Origin: Planococcus lenghuensis
GTDB lineage: Bacteria; Bacillota; Bacilli; Bacillales_A; Planococcaceae
Assembly (NCBI RefSeq): GCF_001999905.1
Contig: NZ_CP019640.1
Span: 2,584,001-2,648,000, forward strand
DNA length: 64,000 nt
Reading direction: 5' to 3'
Position numbers and translations under genes: made by a program. The notes beneath the pieces were generated by a model. The model did not search any database. It saw only the letters and a list, made by a program, of their open reading frames with translations, and was not told where the DNA came from. Shown here piece by piece: positions 44,175-52,529 of the stretch (position 1 is the stretch's first letter; every line of letters begins with the position of its first letter).

Positions 44175-45299
44175 TCAGAGAGAAACAATCAATTTTCCGA
44201 GCAACGCCGTCCGGAACGGAATCTGGTCTTTCAGGATGTGTTCATCTTTTGCGTGCATGCCACTGCCTGCCGCGCCGAGTCCATCTAGCGTCGGAATCCC
44301 CATGCTCGATGTGAAGTTTCCGTCACTGCCTCCGCCGACCGATGCCTCACCGATCTGGATGCCCAGCTCCGCTGCCACTTTTCGGGCACGCTCGAACAAT
44401 TCACCGGTTTCCGCTGTCCGCTGCATCGGCGGCCGCATGATGCCGCCTTCAACTTCAAGTTTTACCCCTTCCGCGTGCGGAGTAAGTTCTTCCATCAAAT
44501 GCGCGATCCGGTCCTGTTCCTCTTCGGTTTCCGTACGTACATCCACTCCAAGCACTGCTGAATCCGCAACGACATTCAAGGCACCACCGCCTTCCATCGC
44601 CCCGACATTTATCGTCGTGCCGGTCTCATAATCCGTCAGCGATTCAAGATACAATATCTGTTCCGCCGCTTCCCGAATGGCGCTGATCCCTTCATCATGA
44701 TGGTTTCCGGAATGCGCCGCTTTTCCGCTGATGCGGACGAAATAGCGGGCAGATCCTTTTCGGCATGTTTTCAGCGCACCTGATTCCTCGACCGGTGGCT
44801 CTGTCACCAGCACGAATGACGCCGTTTTCGCTTCTTCCTTGATCACCGTCCGGGCAGAAGGACTGCCGATCTCTTCGTCACTCGTGCAGATGTGGACAAT
44901 TTTCTTATTTAATGAAATGCCAAGATCGCGGCAGGCTTTAAGTGCCCAGATCGCCTGCACAAGACCACTTTTCATATCGAGGATGCCTGGTCCATAGATG
45001 CGGTTCCCTTCTTCCCGGAACGTAAGCTCCCCTTGATCCCATACCGTATCGAAATGGGACAGCAAGAGCAATTTATTTTCTCCGTTGCCATATTCAAAAC
45101 GAAGATGATTGCCATATTCCTCTTCTTCGATTACGTCCGCTTTGCAGCCGAGCCGTTTTGCGTACAGTTCCTGCACCCGCTTGCCGCACTGGTCTGCCAA
45201 TTGTTTATCCGAAGACGGTGAATCCGCCTCTACAAGAAATTTGATGTCTGCGATAATGCCATCCAGATGTTCTGCTATGTAAGCCTGAATTCGGTCCAT
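44175..45299 (-). CDS. M20 family metallopeptidase (carboxypeptidase G2-like)
   Basis: A 374-residue zinc peptidase. Seen: LLSHFDTVW (metal His and nearby Asp), GILDMKSG (bridging Asp), CTSDEEIGSP (catalytic and metal Glu), VTEPP and the C-terminal GMHAKDEH histidine. The lidding dimer domain includes GKAAHSGNHHDEG. This is the glutamate carboxypeptidase/CPG2 branch, cutting a C-terminal glutamate or similar from peptides or folates. GGAGGAAACG precedes the ATG. Substrate not certain. Confidence 0.88.
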   Translation of the reverse strand: MDRIQAYIAEHLDGIIADIKFLVEADSPSSDKQLADQCGKRVQELYAKRLGCKADVIEEEEYGNHLRFEYGNGENKLLLLSHFDTVWDQGELTFREEGNRIYGPGILDMKSGLVQAIWALKACRDLGISLNKKIVHICTSDEEIGSPSARTVIKEEAKTASFVLVTEPPVEESGALKTCRKGSARYFVRISGKAAHSGNHHDEGISAIREAAEQILYLESLTDYETGTTINVGAMEGGGALNVVADSAVLGVDVRTETEEEQDRIAHLMEELTPHAEGVKLEVEGGIMRPPMQRTAETGELFERARKVAAELGIQIGEASVGGGSDGNFTSSMGIPTLDGLGAAGSGMHAKDEHILKDQIPFRTALLGKLIVSL

Positions 45300-45402
45300 C
45301 TTTCGTTTCCTCCTAAAAGTTCATATCATCAGTATTCCACGAACTGCGACCCAGCACCAGACCTCTTCTAATAAAAATTTGATCAGCCCCTTTTGAAAAA
45401 TC

Positions 45403-45429
45403 AAAAAACCGCCCCAGCAGGAGCGGTTC
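45403..45429 (-). terminator. terminator of the KTSC-protein gene
   Basis: AACCGC-TCCTGCTGGG-GCGGTT hairpin followed by TTTT on the minus strand just beyond the stop at 45433. Confidence 0.8.
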
Positions 45430-45432
45430 CTA

Positions 45433-45645
45433 TCACCATGCCCGGTTATACGGGTAGCGGTCTTTAATCTTTTCGGCAAAGTACTTTCCGTGTGATCCGG
45501 CACTCATGAGTCCGCGGAATACATGCTCCGGCACTCCCTGGTAGTCATAGATGCTGCCATCCTGGAATTCAATCCGCAGGATGCCATCAAACGGGTTGTA
45601 ACCCGCTTCTTTTAAATGGGTTGATAAAAGCTTGAACATATCCAT
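45433..45645 (-). CDS. KTSC-domain protein
   Basis: A 70-residue protein with FDGILRIEFQDGSIYDYQGVPEHVF, SAGSHGKYF and a C-terminal IKDRYPYNR: the KTSC domain, named for its Lys-Thr-Ser-Cys residues (here partly varied: the Lys and Ser remain), linked to RNA or protein-binding roles in other bacteria. GGAGGG stands before the ATG. It starts 3 bases after the EamA gene stop, so both are co-transcribed. Confidence 0.8.
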   Translation of the reverse strand: MDMFKLLSTHLKEAGYNPFDGILRIEFQDGSIYDYQGVPEHVFRGLMSAGSHGKYFAEKIKDRYPYNRAW

Positions 45646-45647
45646 AC

Positions 45648-46565
45648 TCAGCCCTCCTGCCTTGTTTTAATACGCCGCCTTCTGCGTCTGATCAGTTCCT
45701 CTGCCGCGCCCGAGCCAAGAAGCACCCCGGACACGATAAAGATGAACCCGATGAAATGCGCCGGCAACAGTTCCTCCCCTAAAATTACGGCTGCACCGAG
45801 CAATGAGAACAGCGTTGGCAAATTAAGGAAAATTGCTGTCTCTGCCACGCCGACTTTACCGATCATATGGTTATACGTCATATGACCCACGGCTGTTGCA
45901 AGGACCGCTGATATGAAAAATGCCGCCCATACATAGCCCGGTGCATCATCAAATTGCGCAAACCCGCCCGGCTCCATCTGCGTGCCGATCACGAGCAGGA
46001 TCACTGAACCGATAACCAGCATATAGCCTGTCAGCAAGCGGGGATCAAGCGTTTTTGCAATTTTACTGATGATGATGAAACTGAGTGCCTGCGTGAAGAT
46101 GGCAAGGAACATATACAAATCGCCGACTCCGATGCCGGCGATTCCTCCTTCGCCTGCCAGTACCGTAATTGTGATACCGATGGTCCCGAGCAGAAACCCG
46201 ACCGACCGTAAAACCGACGGTACCTGTCGCAAAATGACCGTTGCGAGGAAGGCACTCAGCAGTGGTCCGAGCCCAAGAATCAGTCCACCGTTCGCAGCCG
46301 TTGTGATTTCAAGACCGATCGCCATAAAGAAATGGTGTCCGACCACATTCAGCAGACTTCCGCCGACAATAAAAACAGATTCCCGTTTTGTCGGCAGGCG
46401 CAGCAGCTTCATGAAACTCAAAATCAGAAACACCACAAAGCCCGCTGTCATGACCCGAAGCGCCTGAATCGTTACCGGCGGCAAATACTCGACCAGCAAT
46501 TTTACAATTGATACATTTAGCCCCCATATCACCATGACAGCCAATAAAGTAATATAAATTTTCAA
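45648..46565 (-). CDS. EamA-family drug/metabolite transporter
   Basis: A 305-residue membrane protein with ten predicted helices in two homologous EamA halves (MVIWGLNVSIVKLL at the front, GHMTYNHMIGKVGVAE and LGEELLPAHFIGFIFIVSGV in the second). Such proteins export amino acids or other metabolites. It starts with TTG at 46565 behind GAAGAAGGA. The KTSC gene follows directly. Substrate unknown. Confidence 0.87.
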   Translation of the reverse strand: MKIYITLLAVMVIWGLNVSIVKLLVEYLPPVTIQALRVMTAGFVVFLILSFMKLLRLPTKRESVFIVGGSLLNVVGHHFFMAIGLEITTAANGGLILGLGPLLSAFLATVILRQVPSVLRSVGFLLGTIGITITVLAGEGGIAGIGVGDLYMFLAIFTQALSFIIISKIAKTLDPRLLTGYMLVIGSVILLVIGTQMEPGGFAQFDDAPGYVWAAFFISAVLATAVGHMTYNHMIGKVGVAETAIFLNLPTLFSLLGAAVILGEELLPAHFIGFIFIVSGVLLGSGAAEELIRRRRRRIKTRQEG

Positions 46566-46625
46566 AAGATGATTCCTTCTTCCATCAATCCTGTACTATT
46601 CCCATATTCTACATGAAACAACTGA

Positions 46626-48119
46626 TCAATTGGCGAAATTCGGATTCCCGGCCATGCCGATCCAAAGGTCTGACTGTTCGATCGCCGCTGCCGTCTGCAG
46701 CAGCAATGCTTCATTGCCTTTATTCGCCATGAGCTGGACACCGATTGGAAGGCCGGCCGCCGTTACATGAACCGGTACCGATACGGCCGGCTGTCCCGTC
46801 AGATTTGCGAGCTGCGTAAATGGTGTGCAGGTGAGACTCGGAAGGAACATATCATAAATGAGCGCCTGCTCTTCCTGCCAGGTCTTCGCCCGGGCGAGGC
46901 GTGCAAGCAGCATAGCCCGCGACTCTTCAGAGTGCGTGAGGTCGCCGACTTTCGGTGCAGCTGAAGCAGTTGCCGGTGTGATATATAAATCGTAGGTTTG
47001 GTGAAGGTCCGCCATTTTGGCTGCTGCCCGGTCCCATGATGCAATGCTTGCGGAATAATCAGCAGCCGACACGTTTTTTCCGGCTTCTGCCATCAGCCAG
47101 CCCTCGATCTCCAAATCATCTTTCGTAAGCGGACGGCCGAGCATTTGACCGAGCTGCCGGACAACGAGTGCCATCTCGCCGCTGTTCATGATGTAATAAT
47201 CCTGCATGAGCCGGATGCCGTCCACACCATTCCCTTCCTCTTCTACCCGGTGCCCTTGGCGTTCAAGCCATTTCACCGTTTTCCGCACGGCCTCTTTCGC
47301 CTCAGCCGACACCGGCGTCCCGACCGGCGATTCCAGTGAGAATGCCACTGTTAAGGACTTTGGTGCCTGCTTCAACGTTTCCAGGTAACTGCCGGCGAAT
47401 AACGGCACCTGGAATGCCGCTTCCGGCTGAATGGTCTGCAGCACATCAAGAAGCGCCGCGCTGTCGCGGACCGTTCGGGTCAAAGCGAAATCAATCGAAG
47501 CTCCCTGCCATTGCCGGCCGGTTCCCGGCCCTACCGGTGTCCGTCCGCGTGTCGGCTTCAAGCCGAACAGCCCCGTGAACGAAGCCGGAATCCGAATCGA
47601 TCCGCCGCCGTCACTTGCACCTGCCACCGGCACAATGCCTGATGCGACAGCTGCTGCCGATCCGCCGCTTGAACCGCCCGGTGAATAATCGGGATTCCAT
47701 GGATTGCGTGAAGCTCCATGTGAGGCAGGTTCTGTGATGTTCTTCAATCCGAATTCCGGCGTATTGGTGTGGCCGATGAATGACACCCCGGCGGCCCGGA
47801 GCCGCGCAACGAAATTCGAGTCGCGGTCCGATAAGGCTGATGCCAATAGCTTCGACCCCGACGTCAACGCTTCCCCTTTCAGCGCCTGCGAAATGTTCTT
47901 CAATGCGATCGGCACGCCCATGAACGGACCATCAGGCAGATAGGCAGCTTCCGTTACTGCCTGCGGATGCCGCGTTTTTGTAAAAGCGTTCAGTTCAGGA
48001 TTCACTTGTTGCAGCCGGGTGAAACTCAGCTCCAGCAGCTCAGCCGGCGTCACTTCCCGCTTCTGGACGAGCTCTGCCAGTCCCACCCCATCAGTTTGCA
48101 TGTATGTAGTTAAATCCAC
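46626..48119 (-). CDS. amidase (amidase signature family)
   Basis: A 497-residue amidase. The Ser-cisSer-Lys triad is readable: K in [11 protein letters not shown], the cis-Ser in [14 protein letters not shown] and the nucleophile in the [14 protein letters not shown] stretch. It starts with GTG at 48119 behind GGAGGG. Family relatives hydrolyse acylamides, or act as the GatA subunit; since no gatB/gatC are near and the N-terminus lacks the GatA pattern, a stand-alone amidase is likelier. Monocistronic. Confidence 0.9.
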   Translation of the reverse strand: MDLTTYMQTDGVGLAELVQKREVTPAELLELSFTRLQQVNPELNAFTKTRHPQAVTEAAYLPDGPFMGVPIALKNISQALKGEALTSGSKLLASALSDRDSNFVARLRAAGVSFIGHTNTPEFGLKNITEPASHGASRNPWNPDYSPGGSSGGSAAAVASGIVPVAGASDGGGSIRIPASFTGLFGLKPTRGRTPVGPGTGRQWQGASIDFALTRTVRDSAALLDVLQTIQPEAAFQVPLFAGSYLETLKQAPKSLTVAFSLESPVGTPVSAEAKEAVRKTVKWLERQGHRVEEEGNGVDGIRLMQDYYIMNSGEMALVVRQLGQMLGRPLTKDDLEIEGWLMAEAGKNVSAADYSASIASWDRAAAKMADLHQTYDLYITPATASAAPKVGDLTHSEESRAMLLARLARAKTWQEEQALIYDMFLPSLTCTPFTQLANLTGQPAVSVPVHVTAAGLPIGVQLMANKGNEALLLQTAAAIEQSDLWIGMAGNPNFAN

Positions 48120-48179
48120 GTCATCCCTCCATCATCATTTCGATTATCTTGTGAAAGAATACCATTTTGTGAACTACCC

Positions 48180-48328
48180 GCCACTTAATTTTCTTCGAAA
48201 ATTTGAAGTGGGGGCTTCGGGAAAGAAAACTTCCCCTCTTTTATTGCTTGGTCACCCACGGAACCCACGTTCCATGTCACAAGCCTTGAATTCGTGGCGT
48301 CCCGACCACTACTCAGCGGGAAAATACG
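48180..48328 (-). ncRNA. candidate omega guide RNA of the second tnpB element
   Basis: About 150 bases between the tnpB stop and the right-end hairpin, with paired stretches (CCACGAATTCAAGGCTTG, GGAACGTGGGTTCC, GGGGAAG...CTTTCCC). Its guide would come from bases just left of 48169, near the amidase start region. Inferred from position relative to tnpB only. Confidence 0.45.
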
Positions 48329-49666
48329 TTAGCTGGAGACGGGGGCGGCTAAGAACCCCAAATCCGACAGCGTGCGGATGCCGTAGTTCTTGAGGTTGAG
48401 GGCTGCGTTATGGTCCCAGTCGATCATGGCTTGGCAATGCGCACACGCATACGTCCGTTCAGAAAGCCGCAAGTTCTCTTTTTTTGTGCCGCAGGCGCTG
48501 CACAGTTTACTGGATGGAAAGAAGCGGTCGGCGACGATGTAGTGTTTCCCTTTTCGTTCCGCTTTGTATTTGAGCATATTACGGAACATGCCGAACCCGT
48601 TGTCGTGCAGTTTCTTGCCGAGTTTCAGGCACTGCGCCAGGTTTGACAGGTCGAGGTCTTCCACCACAATCGCATCGTAATCATTGGTTATCTGGTCACT
48701 TTTCTTGTGGAGAAAGTCTTTCCGCTGATTGACGGCCTTCGCCATCGTCTTCTGGTAGTTCTTGAGCGCTTTCTGGTAGTTCTTCGAATCGATCGGATTT
48801 CCGTCTTTATCCTTCGGCGCCCGTTCCTTCTTCCGTGCCAGCGACTTATTCTGCCGCCGCTGCCGTTTCTCGATGAGGCGGTGGAACCGCGGGTATTCCG
48901 CCTTTTGCCCCTCGCTGTCCATGTACAAATCGGATTGGCTGTAGTCCAATGCGGTAATTTTGGATGTGGCGACCTTTTCCACGAGTTGCAGCTTTTCAAA
49001 TGGGTAATCGACGGAAATGGCCACGATGTAGCGGTCACCTTCCCGTTTGATGGTCGCCTTTTTGATCAGGCCATCGGCGGGAAGCGCGCGATGCAGGCGG
49101 ATCGACACACCCTCGGCGAATTTCGGGATGCGCAGGAACGTCACCCCATCCCGTGATTCGATGCGGATGTTCCCGTTCGTCTGATTGGTCGTATAGCTGA
49201 ACCTGCCCTGCTTTTTACTGTGGAACTTCGGCAGGCCTTCGACATCCTGAAGGGATGGCGCATAGCCGTCCGTCATCTTCTGACGAACCGACTTTTTATA
49301 CTGCAGTGGTCGCTTGCCGTATGTCTCGTTGTACTTTTTGATGGCCGCCTGGAAACGGATCTTGGCATCGTTGTACACAAACGAATCAGTCGACCGATCC
49401 AGGAAATCATAGCGCTGGGTGATCGTCGTATAATTCGGAACCTTGTACGCCAGGAATCCGCCTGAGAAGCTGATGGCCTCAAGGTGCTCGTACAGCCCCG
49501 CCACGTATTCGTTATAGATTTTGCGCTCGCAGCCGAACGCCATCTCGAGGCGCTGTTTCTGTTCGTCCGTGGGGAAAATGGCGAAACGGAAGGCACCCGT
49601 CACCCATCCACCAGGCAATTGTTTTTTCGTGCCTTTGATGTGATGTCCGTTTTTGTCTGTCGCCAT
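48329..49666 (-). CDS. tnpB: TnpB RNA-guided nuclease, long subtype
   Basis: A 444-residue TnpB starting with ATG at 49666 behind AAAGGGGGCGG. RuvC residues in this numbering: D241 (ITALDYSQSD), E336 (VVEDLDLSNL) and D418 (IDWDHNAALN); zinc ribbon cysteines 389, 392, 408, 411 (CSAC, CAHC). The ALDYSQSDLYMDSEG version of motif I marks a distinct Bacillales subgroup. All catalytic residues are kept, so it is probably active. The N-terminal (about 20-120) carries the wedge/REC-like part. Confidence 0.88.
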   Translation of the reverse strand: MATDKNGHHIKGTKKQLPGGWVTGAFRFAIFPTDEQKQRLEMAFGCERKIYNEYVAGLYEHLEAISFSGGFLAYKVPNYTTITQRYDFLDRSTDSFVYNDAKIRFQAAIKKYNETYGKRPLQYKKSVRQKMTDGYAPSLQDVEGLPKFHSKKQGRFSYTTNQTNGNIRIESRDGVTFLRIPKFAEGVSIRLHRALPADGLIKKATIKREGDRYIVAISVDYPFEKLQLVEKVATSKITALDYSQSDLYMDSEGQKAEYPRFHRLIEKRQRRQNKSLARKKERAPKDKDGNPIDSKNYQKALKNYQKTMAKAVNQRKDFLHKKSDQITNDYDAIVVEDLDLSNLAQCLKLGKKLHDNGFGMFRNMLKYKAERKGKHYIVADRFFPSSKLCSACGTKKENLRLSERTYACAHCQAMIDWDHNAALNLKNYGIRTLSDLGFLAAPVSS

Positions 49667-49761
49667 GCCGCCGCCCCCTTTTCCCATTCGTCACAGGTGT
49701 GCCGGAACATGTGTTCTGTTAGTTTAAGTATACACGTCCGCCAAGCGAAAAGAAAACAAAA

Positions 49762-49786
49762 AACTGTCGGCGAACGCCGACCGACA
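49762..49786 (-). terminator. hairpin terminator in the left end of the second tnpB element
   Basis: GTCGGCG-TT-CGCCGAC followed by AGTTTTTTG on the minus strand; it would block transcription entering tnpB from outside. Confidence 0.6.
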
Positions 49787-49885
49787 TTCATCCCCACCCT
49801 GCTCGCTCCGCTCCCCGAGGATGGGGACTTCTTTCGGAATTCGTTAAAACACACTCAGCCGATTTTAAAGTGAGCTCAGTTGAAA

Positions 49886-50110
49886 TCATCCTTCTTCTGC
49901 TGCCACCGAATAGCATTTCAGGCTTATTCCAGACATTTTTTTGCTTGGCACACCAAAATTTTTAAAAGTAAATTTTCTCTGTCCCTCAAATAAAAAAAGA
50001 ATGCCTATTTGGCATTCCCGATCATACAACGGATTTACAATATGAACGACAGCATAAAAATAAAGCTCCAGTAGCAAAAAGCCGCTGAAGCCGCGAATCA
50101 GACTGCTCAT
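49886..50110 (-). CDS. possible small membrane protein downstream of dinB-like gene
   Basis: From the ATG at 50110, with GGAGG 7 bases upstream, the frame gives 74 residues starting MSSLIRGFSGFLLLELYFYAVV, a hydrophobic helix, then a polar tail. It begins 17 bases after the DinB-family stop. However, an intrinsic terminator (49991-50018) falls inside the frame after about 30 codons, so only a truncated message may exist. Either a remnant or a chance frame. Confidence 0.3.
   Translation of the reverse strand: MSSLIRGFSGFLLLELYFYAVVHIVNPLYDRECQIGILFLFEGQRKFTFKNFGVPSKKMSGISLKCYSVAAEEG
49991..50018 (-). terminator. terminator of the DinB-family gene
   Basis: GAATGCC-AAATA-GGCATTC hairpin and seven T on the minus strand, about 110 bases past the DinB gene stop. 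Confidence 0.8.
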
Positions 50111-50127
50111 CACCATTCCTCCAGATC

Positions 50128-50598
50128 CTACAGCGGCAGCGGCCGGACATGTGCATCAATTTCTTTCTGATGTTTCCGGTCGTGAGCCACCATGCCGCTG
50201 AAGTAATCGAGCAACGTAATTTCAGGATTGCCTGGATACGGCTGCAAAAATCGCTCCTCAGGAATCTTATCGATAAAGGTGACAAGCGCATTGCGCACTA
50301 ACACGAATTCATCGATGAGGTCTTCTTTTGAAATGCCTGACCGGGCAAAGTCGCTCGCATGTTTATTGAGCGCATCCACATCCACTTTGAGTTTCGGCGG
50401 TTCATCTCCGCGCAATAGATAGGAGATCCGGTTTTGAATCAGGAACTTATCCCAAGTAATAAAATGTGATATAACATCTGCCGGCCCCCACGCCCCTTCC
50501 CGGAATGGGCGAAACCACAATTCGTCCGGAACCGCCTTCAGTGACTCTGCCCATTCAGCCGTCGCCAATTCTTCTTCCATAATGCGCTTTTTTTCCAT
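50128..50598 (-). CDS. DinB-family protein
   Basis: A 156-residue four-helix-bundle protein starting at the ATG at 50598 (GAGGGG 6 bases ahead; an ATG two codons earlier sits too close). Metal-binding histidines of the DinB/YfiT fold are seen in DVISHFITWD and AHDRKHQKE. Members include metal-dependent thiol-S-transferases (bacillithiol-linked) and uncharacterised stress proteins. It stands alone or with the small frame that follows. Function not defined. Confidence 0.82.
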   Translation of the reverse strand: MEKKRIMEEELATAEWAESLKAVPDELWFRPFREGAWGPADVISHFITWDKFLIQNRISYLLRGDEPPKLKVDVDALNKHASDFARSGISKEDLIDEFVLVRNALVTFIDKIPEERFLQPYPGNPEITLLDYFSGMVAHDRKHQKEIDAHVRPLPL

Positions 50599-50660
50599 AA
50601 ACATCCCCTCATAATAAGTCTGATACTTTCTTTATTCGACAGAATACCGCCTGCTTCCTG

Positions 50661-50704
50661 CAAAAAAACAGCCCGGGCAGAGGGATTTCCTCTTTCCGGG
50701 CTGT
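50661..50704 (-). terminator. terminator of the DUF2188 gene
   Basis: ACAGCCCGG ... CCGGGCTGT hairpin with an inner AGAGGAAATCCCTCT stem and TTTTTTT on the minus strand, 5 bases beyond the stop. Confidence 0.85.
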
Positions 50705-50708
50705 TGCT

Positions 50709-51011
50709 TCAGTCATCATTACCGCTGTTATTGTCATCGTCGTCTTCATCAAAATCAAAATTCTCCTGGCGCTCAATTTGGCCATCGTCATCATGGATGA
50801 TGGCAATCGTGCCGGCATCCTTCGCTTTCTGGATAGCATCATCAATCGCTTTATCGCGGTCGTCGTACGTTTCGACCGGATCATCTTCACCTTCCCGTTT
50901 GATGGCCCATTCGCCGTCACCGTGCGGCACCATGTGGAACCGTGCATCTTCTGTGCCGGCGCGGTCTTCGAAATACTCACTGCGGTTTTTGTTATCGTTG
51001 TTATCAGCCAT
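50709..51011 (-). CDS. DUF2188-family protein
   Basis: A 100-residue, very acidic protein. The centre (FHMVPHGDGEWAIKREGEDDP, then DDRDKAIDDAIQKAKDAGTIAIIHDDDGQI) is the DUF2188 fold, found in small stress-associated bacterial proteins. The last 15 residues are almost all D/N/E. GGAGGCAATAG precedes the ATG. Divergent from the heme-monooxygenase-like gene at 51197. Confidence 0.8.
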   Translation of the reverse strand: MADNNDNKNRSEYFEDRAGTEDARFHMVPHGDGEWAIKREGEDDPVETYDDRDKAIDDAIQKAKDAGTIAIIHDDDGQIERQENFDFDEDDDDNNSGNDD

Positions 51012-51196
51012 TCTATTGCCTCCTTGTAATCACGTCTTATCTTCTATATTACCCGGACAGCATACCGGGAAACGTAGCTTGACCGACAAGATCTCCTGTC
51101 CGCTTTCCAGCCCTCCGATGAGTCCCCAATTCTTCTATTTTAAAGATGCCAATGGTAAACTAAAGGTACTTTTTATGAATCGAGGAGGAATTCCGG

Positions 51197-51502
51197 TTGT
51201 TTATTGTGACATCGACGGTGACTGTTCCACCGGGGAAATCCGGGGAAGTCATCGATATATACAGAAACCGCTCGCGCCGGGTTGATCGTGCTGACGGCTT
51301 CCAGTCATTCCGGCTGCTGCAGAATATGAAAAAGCCGGAGGAACTGACTGTGCAATTGGAATGGGAGTCAAAAGCGGCCTACCTTGCATGGGCGCGGAGT
51401 GACGAGTTCAAAGAGATCCATGATCTTGAAAAAAATTACCCGGACCAGGAATTGGCAGGCATCGTGCCGACTGTCCGGCAATACGAGGTTGTGACTGAAT
51501 GA
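51197..51502 (+). CDS. antibiotic-biosynthesis-monooxygenase/heme-degrading HmoB-IsdG-like protein
   Basis: A 101-residue ferredoxin-like protein starting with TTG at 51197 behind GAGGAGG. FIVTSTVTVPPGKSGEVID at the front, a central GFQSFRLLQNM, LTVQLEWESKAAYLAWARSDEFKE with the W and the conserved SxxF pattern, and a YEVV end match the ABM/IsdG/HmoA-B group, which degrade heme or oxidise small molecules. Its stop overlaps the next start (ATGA at 51499). First gene of a four-gene unit with B12- and STAS-domain proteins. Confidence 0.82.
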   Translation: MFIVTSTVTVPPGKSGEVIDIYRNRSRRVDRADGFQSFRLLQNMKKPEELTVQLEWESKAAYLAWARSDEFKEIHDLEKNYPDQELAGIVPTVRQYEVVTE

Positions 51503-51852
51503 ACGCAGCAGTAAAAGAGCAAATCGCCGATCAAGTGACCGCCGGCATTTATGAAGCCTATCCTGATTTATGGGAACGGTTCGGTGAGCGCGGATATAAG
51601 CATACGAAAGAAGACAATCACCATCACTTGGATCATCTGGAGACCGCCTACGAACTCCGACAGCCCCAGCTGTTTCTGGAGTATACTGACTGGCTTGAGA
51701 CCGTGCTGACAAGCCGAAACGTGGAAACCGGATTAATCATTGATAATTTCGGCCGGCTGATTGATGTAATCCCAGGACAGACAGATCCCGATGAAGAATC
51801 ATTCATGATCAGCTGTCTGCAGGATGCGGTCCGAAAGCTGGAACGGCCATGA
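51499..51852 (+). CDS. all-helical sensor-like protein (RsbRD-N/B12-associated domain type)
   Basis: A 117-residue helical protein. YPDLWERFGERGYKHTKED, HHHLDHLETAYELRQPQLF and YTDWLETVLTSRNVETGLI recall, from memory, the helical domain found in front of B12-binding or STAS domains in other bacteria (RsbRD N-terminal type). Here it is a separate gene, overlapping the genes on both sides. Histidines around 40-46 (NHHHLDH) could bind a metal. It presumably partners the B12-binding protein encoded next. The domain assignment is tentative. Confidence 0.6.
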   Translation: MNAAVKEQIADQVTAGIYEAYPDLWERFGERGYKHTKEDNHHHLDHLETAYELRQPQLFLEYTDWLETVLTSRNVETGLIIDNFGRLIDVIPGQTDPDEESFMISCLQDAVRKLERP

Positions 51853-51869
51853 ACGGAGAGGAGTCATCT

Positions 51870-52529
51870 ATGTTAATTGAGCCAAAAGCGTTGGCCCGGT
51901 TATTCCTTGACGGGGAAGAGACAAAGGCGCTGACAGAAATCCAGGCGTACTTGGCAGAACACTCCAAAAAGGAACTGTATCATGACTTACTGACACCAGC
52001 CATGATTCATATTGGAGAACTTTGGGAACGCAATGAAATCTCGGTTGCCGATGAACATCTGGCGACAGCGATCTGTGATTTTGTCATGTCTGCTGTTGAT
52101 ATCCGGCCCGTTTCACTGCCGTCCGATGGCAGCAAAACAGCCCTCGTGCTCGGCGTTGAAGGCGAACAGCATTACCTTGGACTGAAGATGACCGCATCGC
52201 TTCTGCGGGAGAATGGCTGGAGTGTCCATTATCTGGGACCGGATCTTCCGCTGGATCATGCATTGGCAGCCGCCGAACGCTGGCAGCCGGATGCCATTGG
52301 CTTATCAGCAGCGCTGGCCTACCGGGCGCCTGCTGTCCGCAAATTCGTGGAAGCATTCTTGGAACTTCAGCCGGCCCCCGTCATTTTCATCGGCGGCCGG
52401 GCCGTAAGTGCAGCAGACCTGTCCCACTTGGAACAAGAAGGCGTCCTGCTGTTTGACAATCTGCATCAGCTGGAGCGCTGGATCCGGGAAGAAGGAGGAA
52501 CAGAGCAATATGAAAAATCCGCAATCTGA
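51870..52529 (+). CDS. B12-binding protein with CarH-type photoreceptor motif
   Basis: A 219-residue protein: a helical N-terminal domain (about 1-78, MTR1/CarH cap type) and a Rossmann B12-binding domain (about 85-200). The cap has W52-x9-E62-H63 (LWERNEISVADEH), the Wx9EH pattern that in CarH contacts the upper face of adenosylcobalamin. The lower-ligand motif is E99xH101xxG104 (a DxHxxG variant), followed by LSAALA and FIGGRAV. No DNA-binding domain. ATG at 51870 follows GGAGAGGAG; an ATG at 51849 is weaker. It overlaps the STAS gene by 20 bases. Light or cobalamin sensing is inferred. Confidence 0.82.
   Translation: MLIEPKALARLFLDGEETKALTEIQAYLAEHSKKELYHDLLTPAMIHIGELWERNEISVADEHLATAICDFVMSAVDIRPVSLPSDGSKTALVLGVEGEQHYLGLKMTASLLRENGWSVHYLGPDLPLDHALAAAERWQPDAIGLSAALAYRAPAVRKFVEAFLELQPAPVIFIGGRAVSAADLSHLEQEGVLLFDNLHQLERWIREEGGTEQYEKSAI

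Larger units (their letters stand above)
48169..49850 (-). mobile_element. second IS200/IS605-superfamily element carrying tnpB only
   Basis: Contains a full-length tnpB and no tnpA. The right end has an imperfect hairpin around GCCCCCACTT ... AAGTGGCGGG ending in TAGTTCAC (48169-48228). The left end has CCCCATCCTCGGGG and GGTGGGGATGAATGTC hairpin sequence at 49786-49835. It belongs to a subgroup different from the element at 36097, as ends and TnpB differ clearly. Limits are approximate. Confidence 0.7.

Noticed and set aside
46626-48119. GatA subunit of the Glu-tRNA(Gln) amidotransferase
   Set aside because: No gatC or gatB is near and the sequence around the triad fits a general amidase better.
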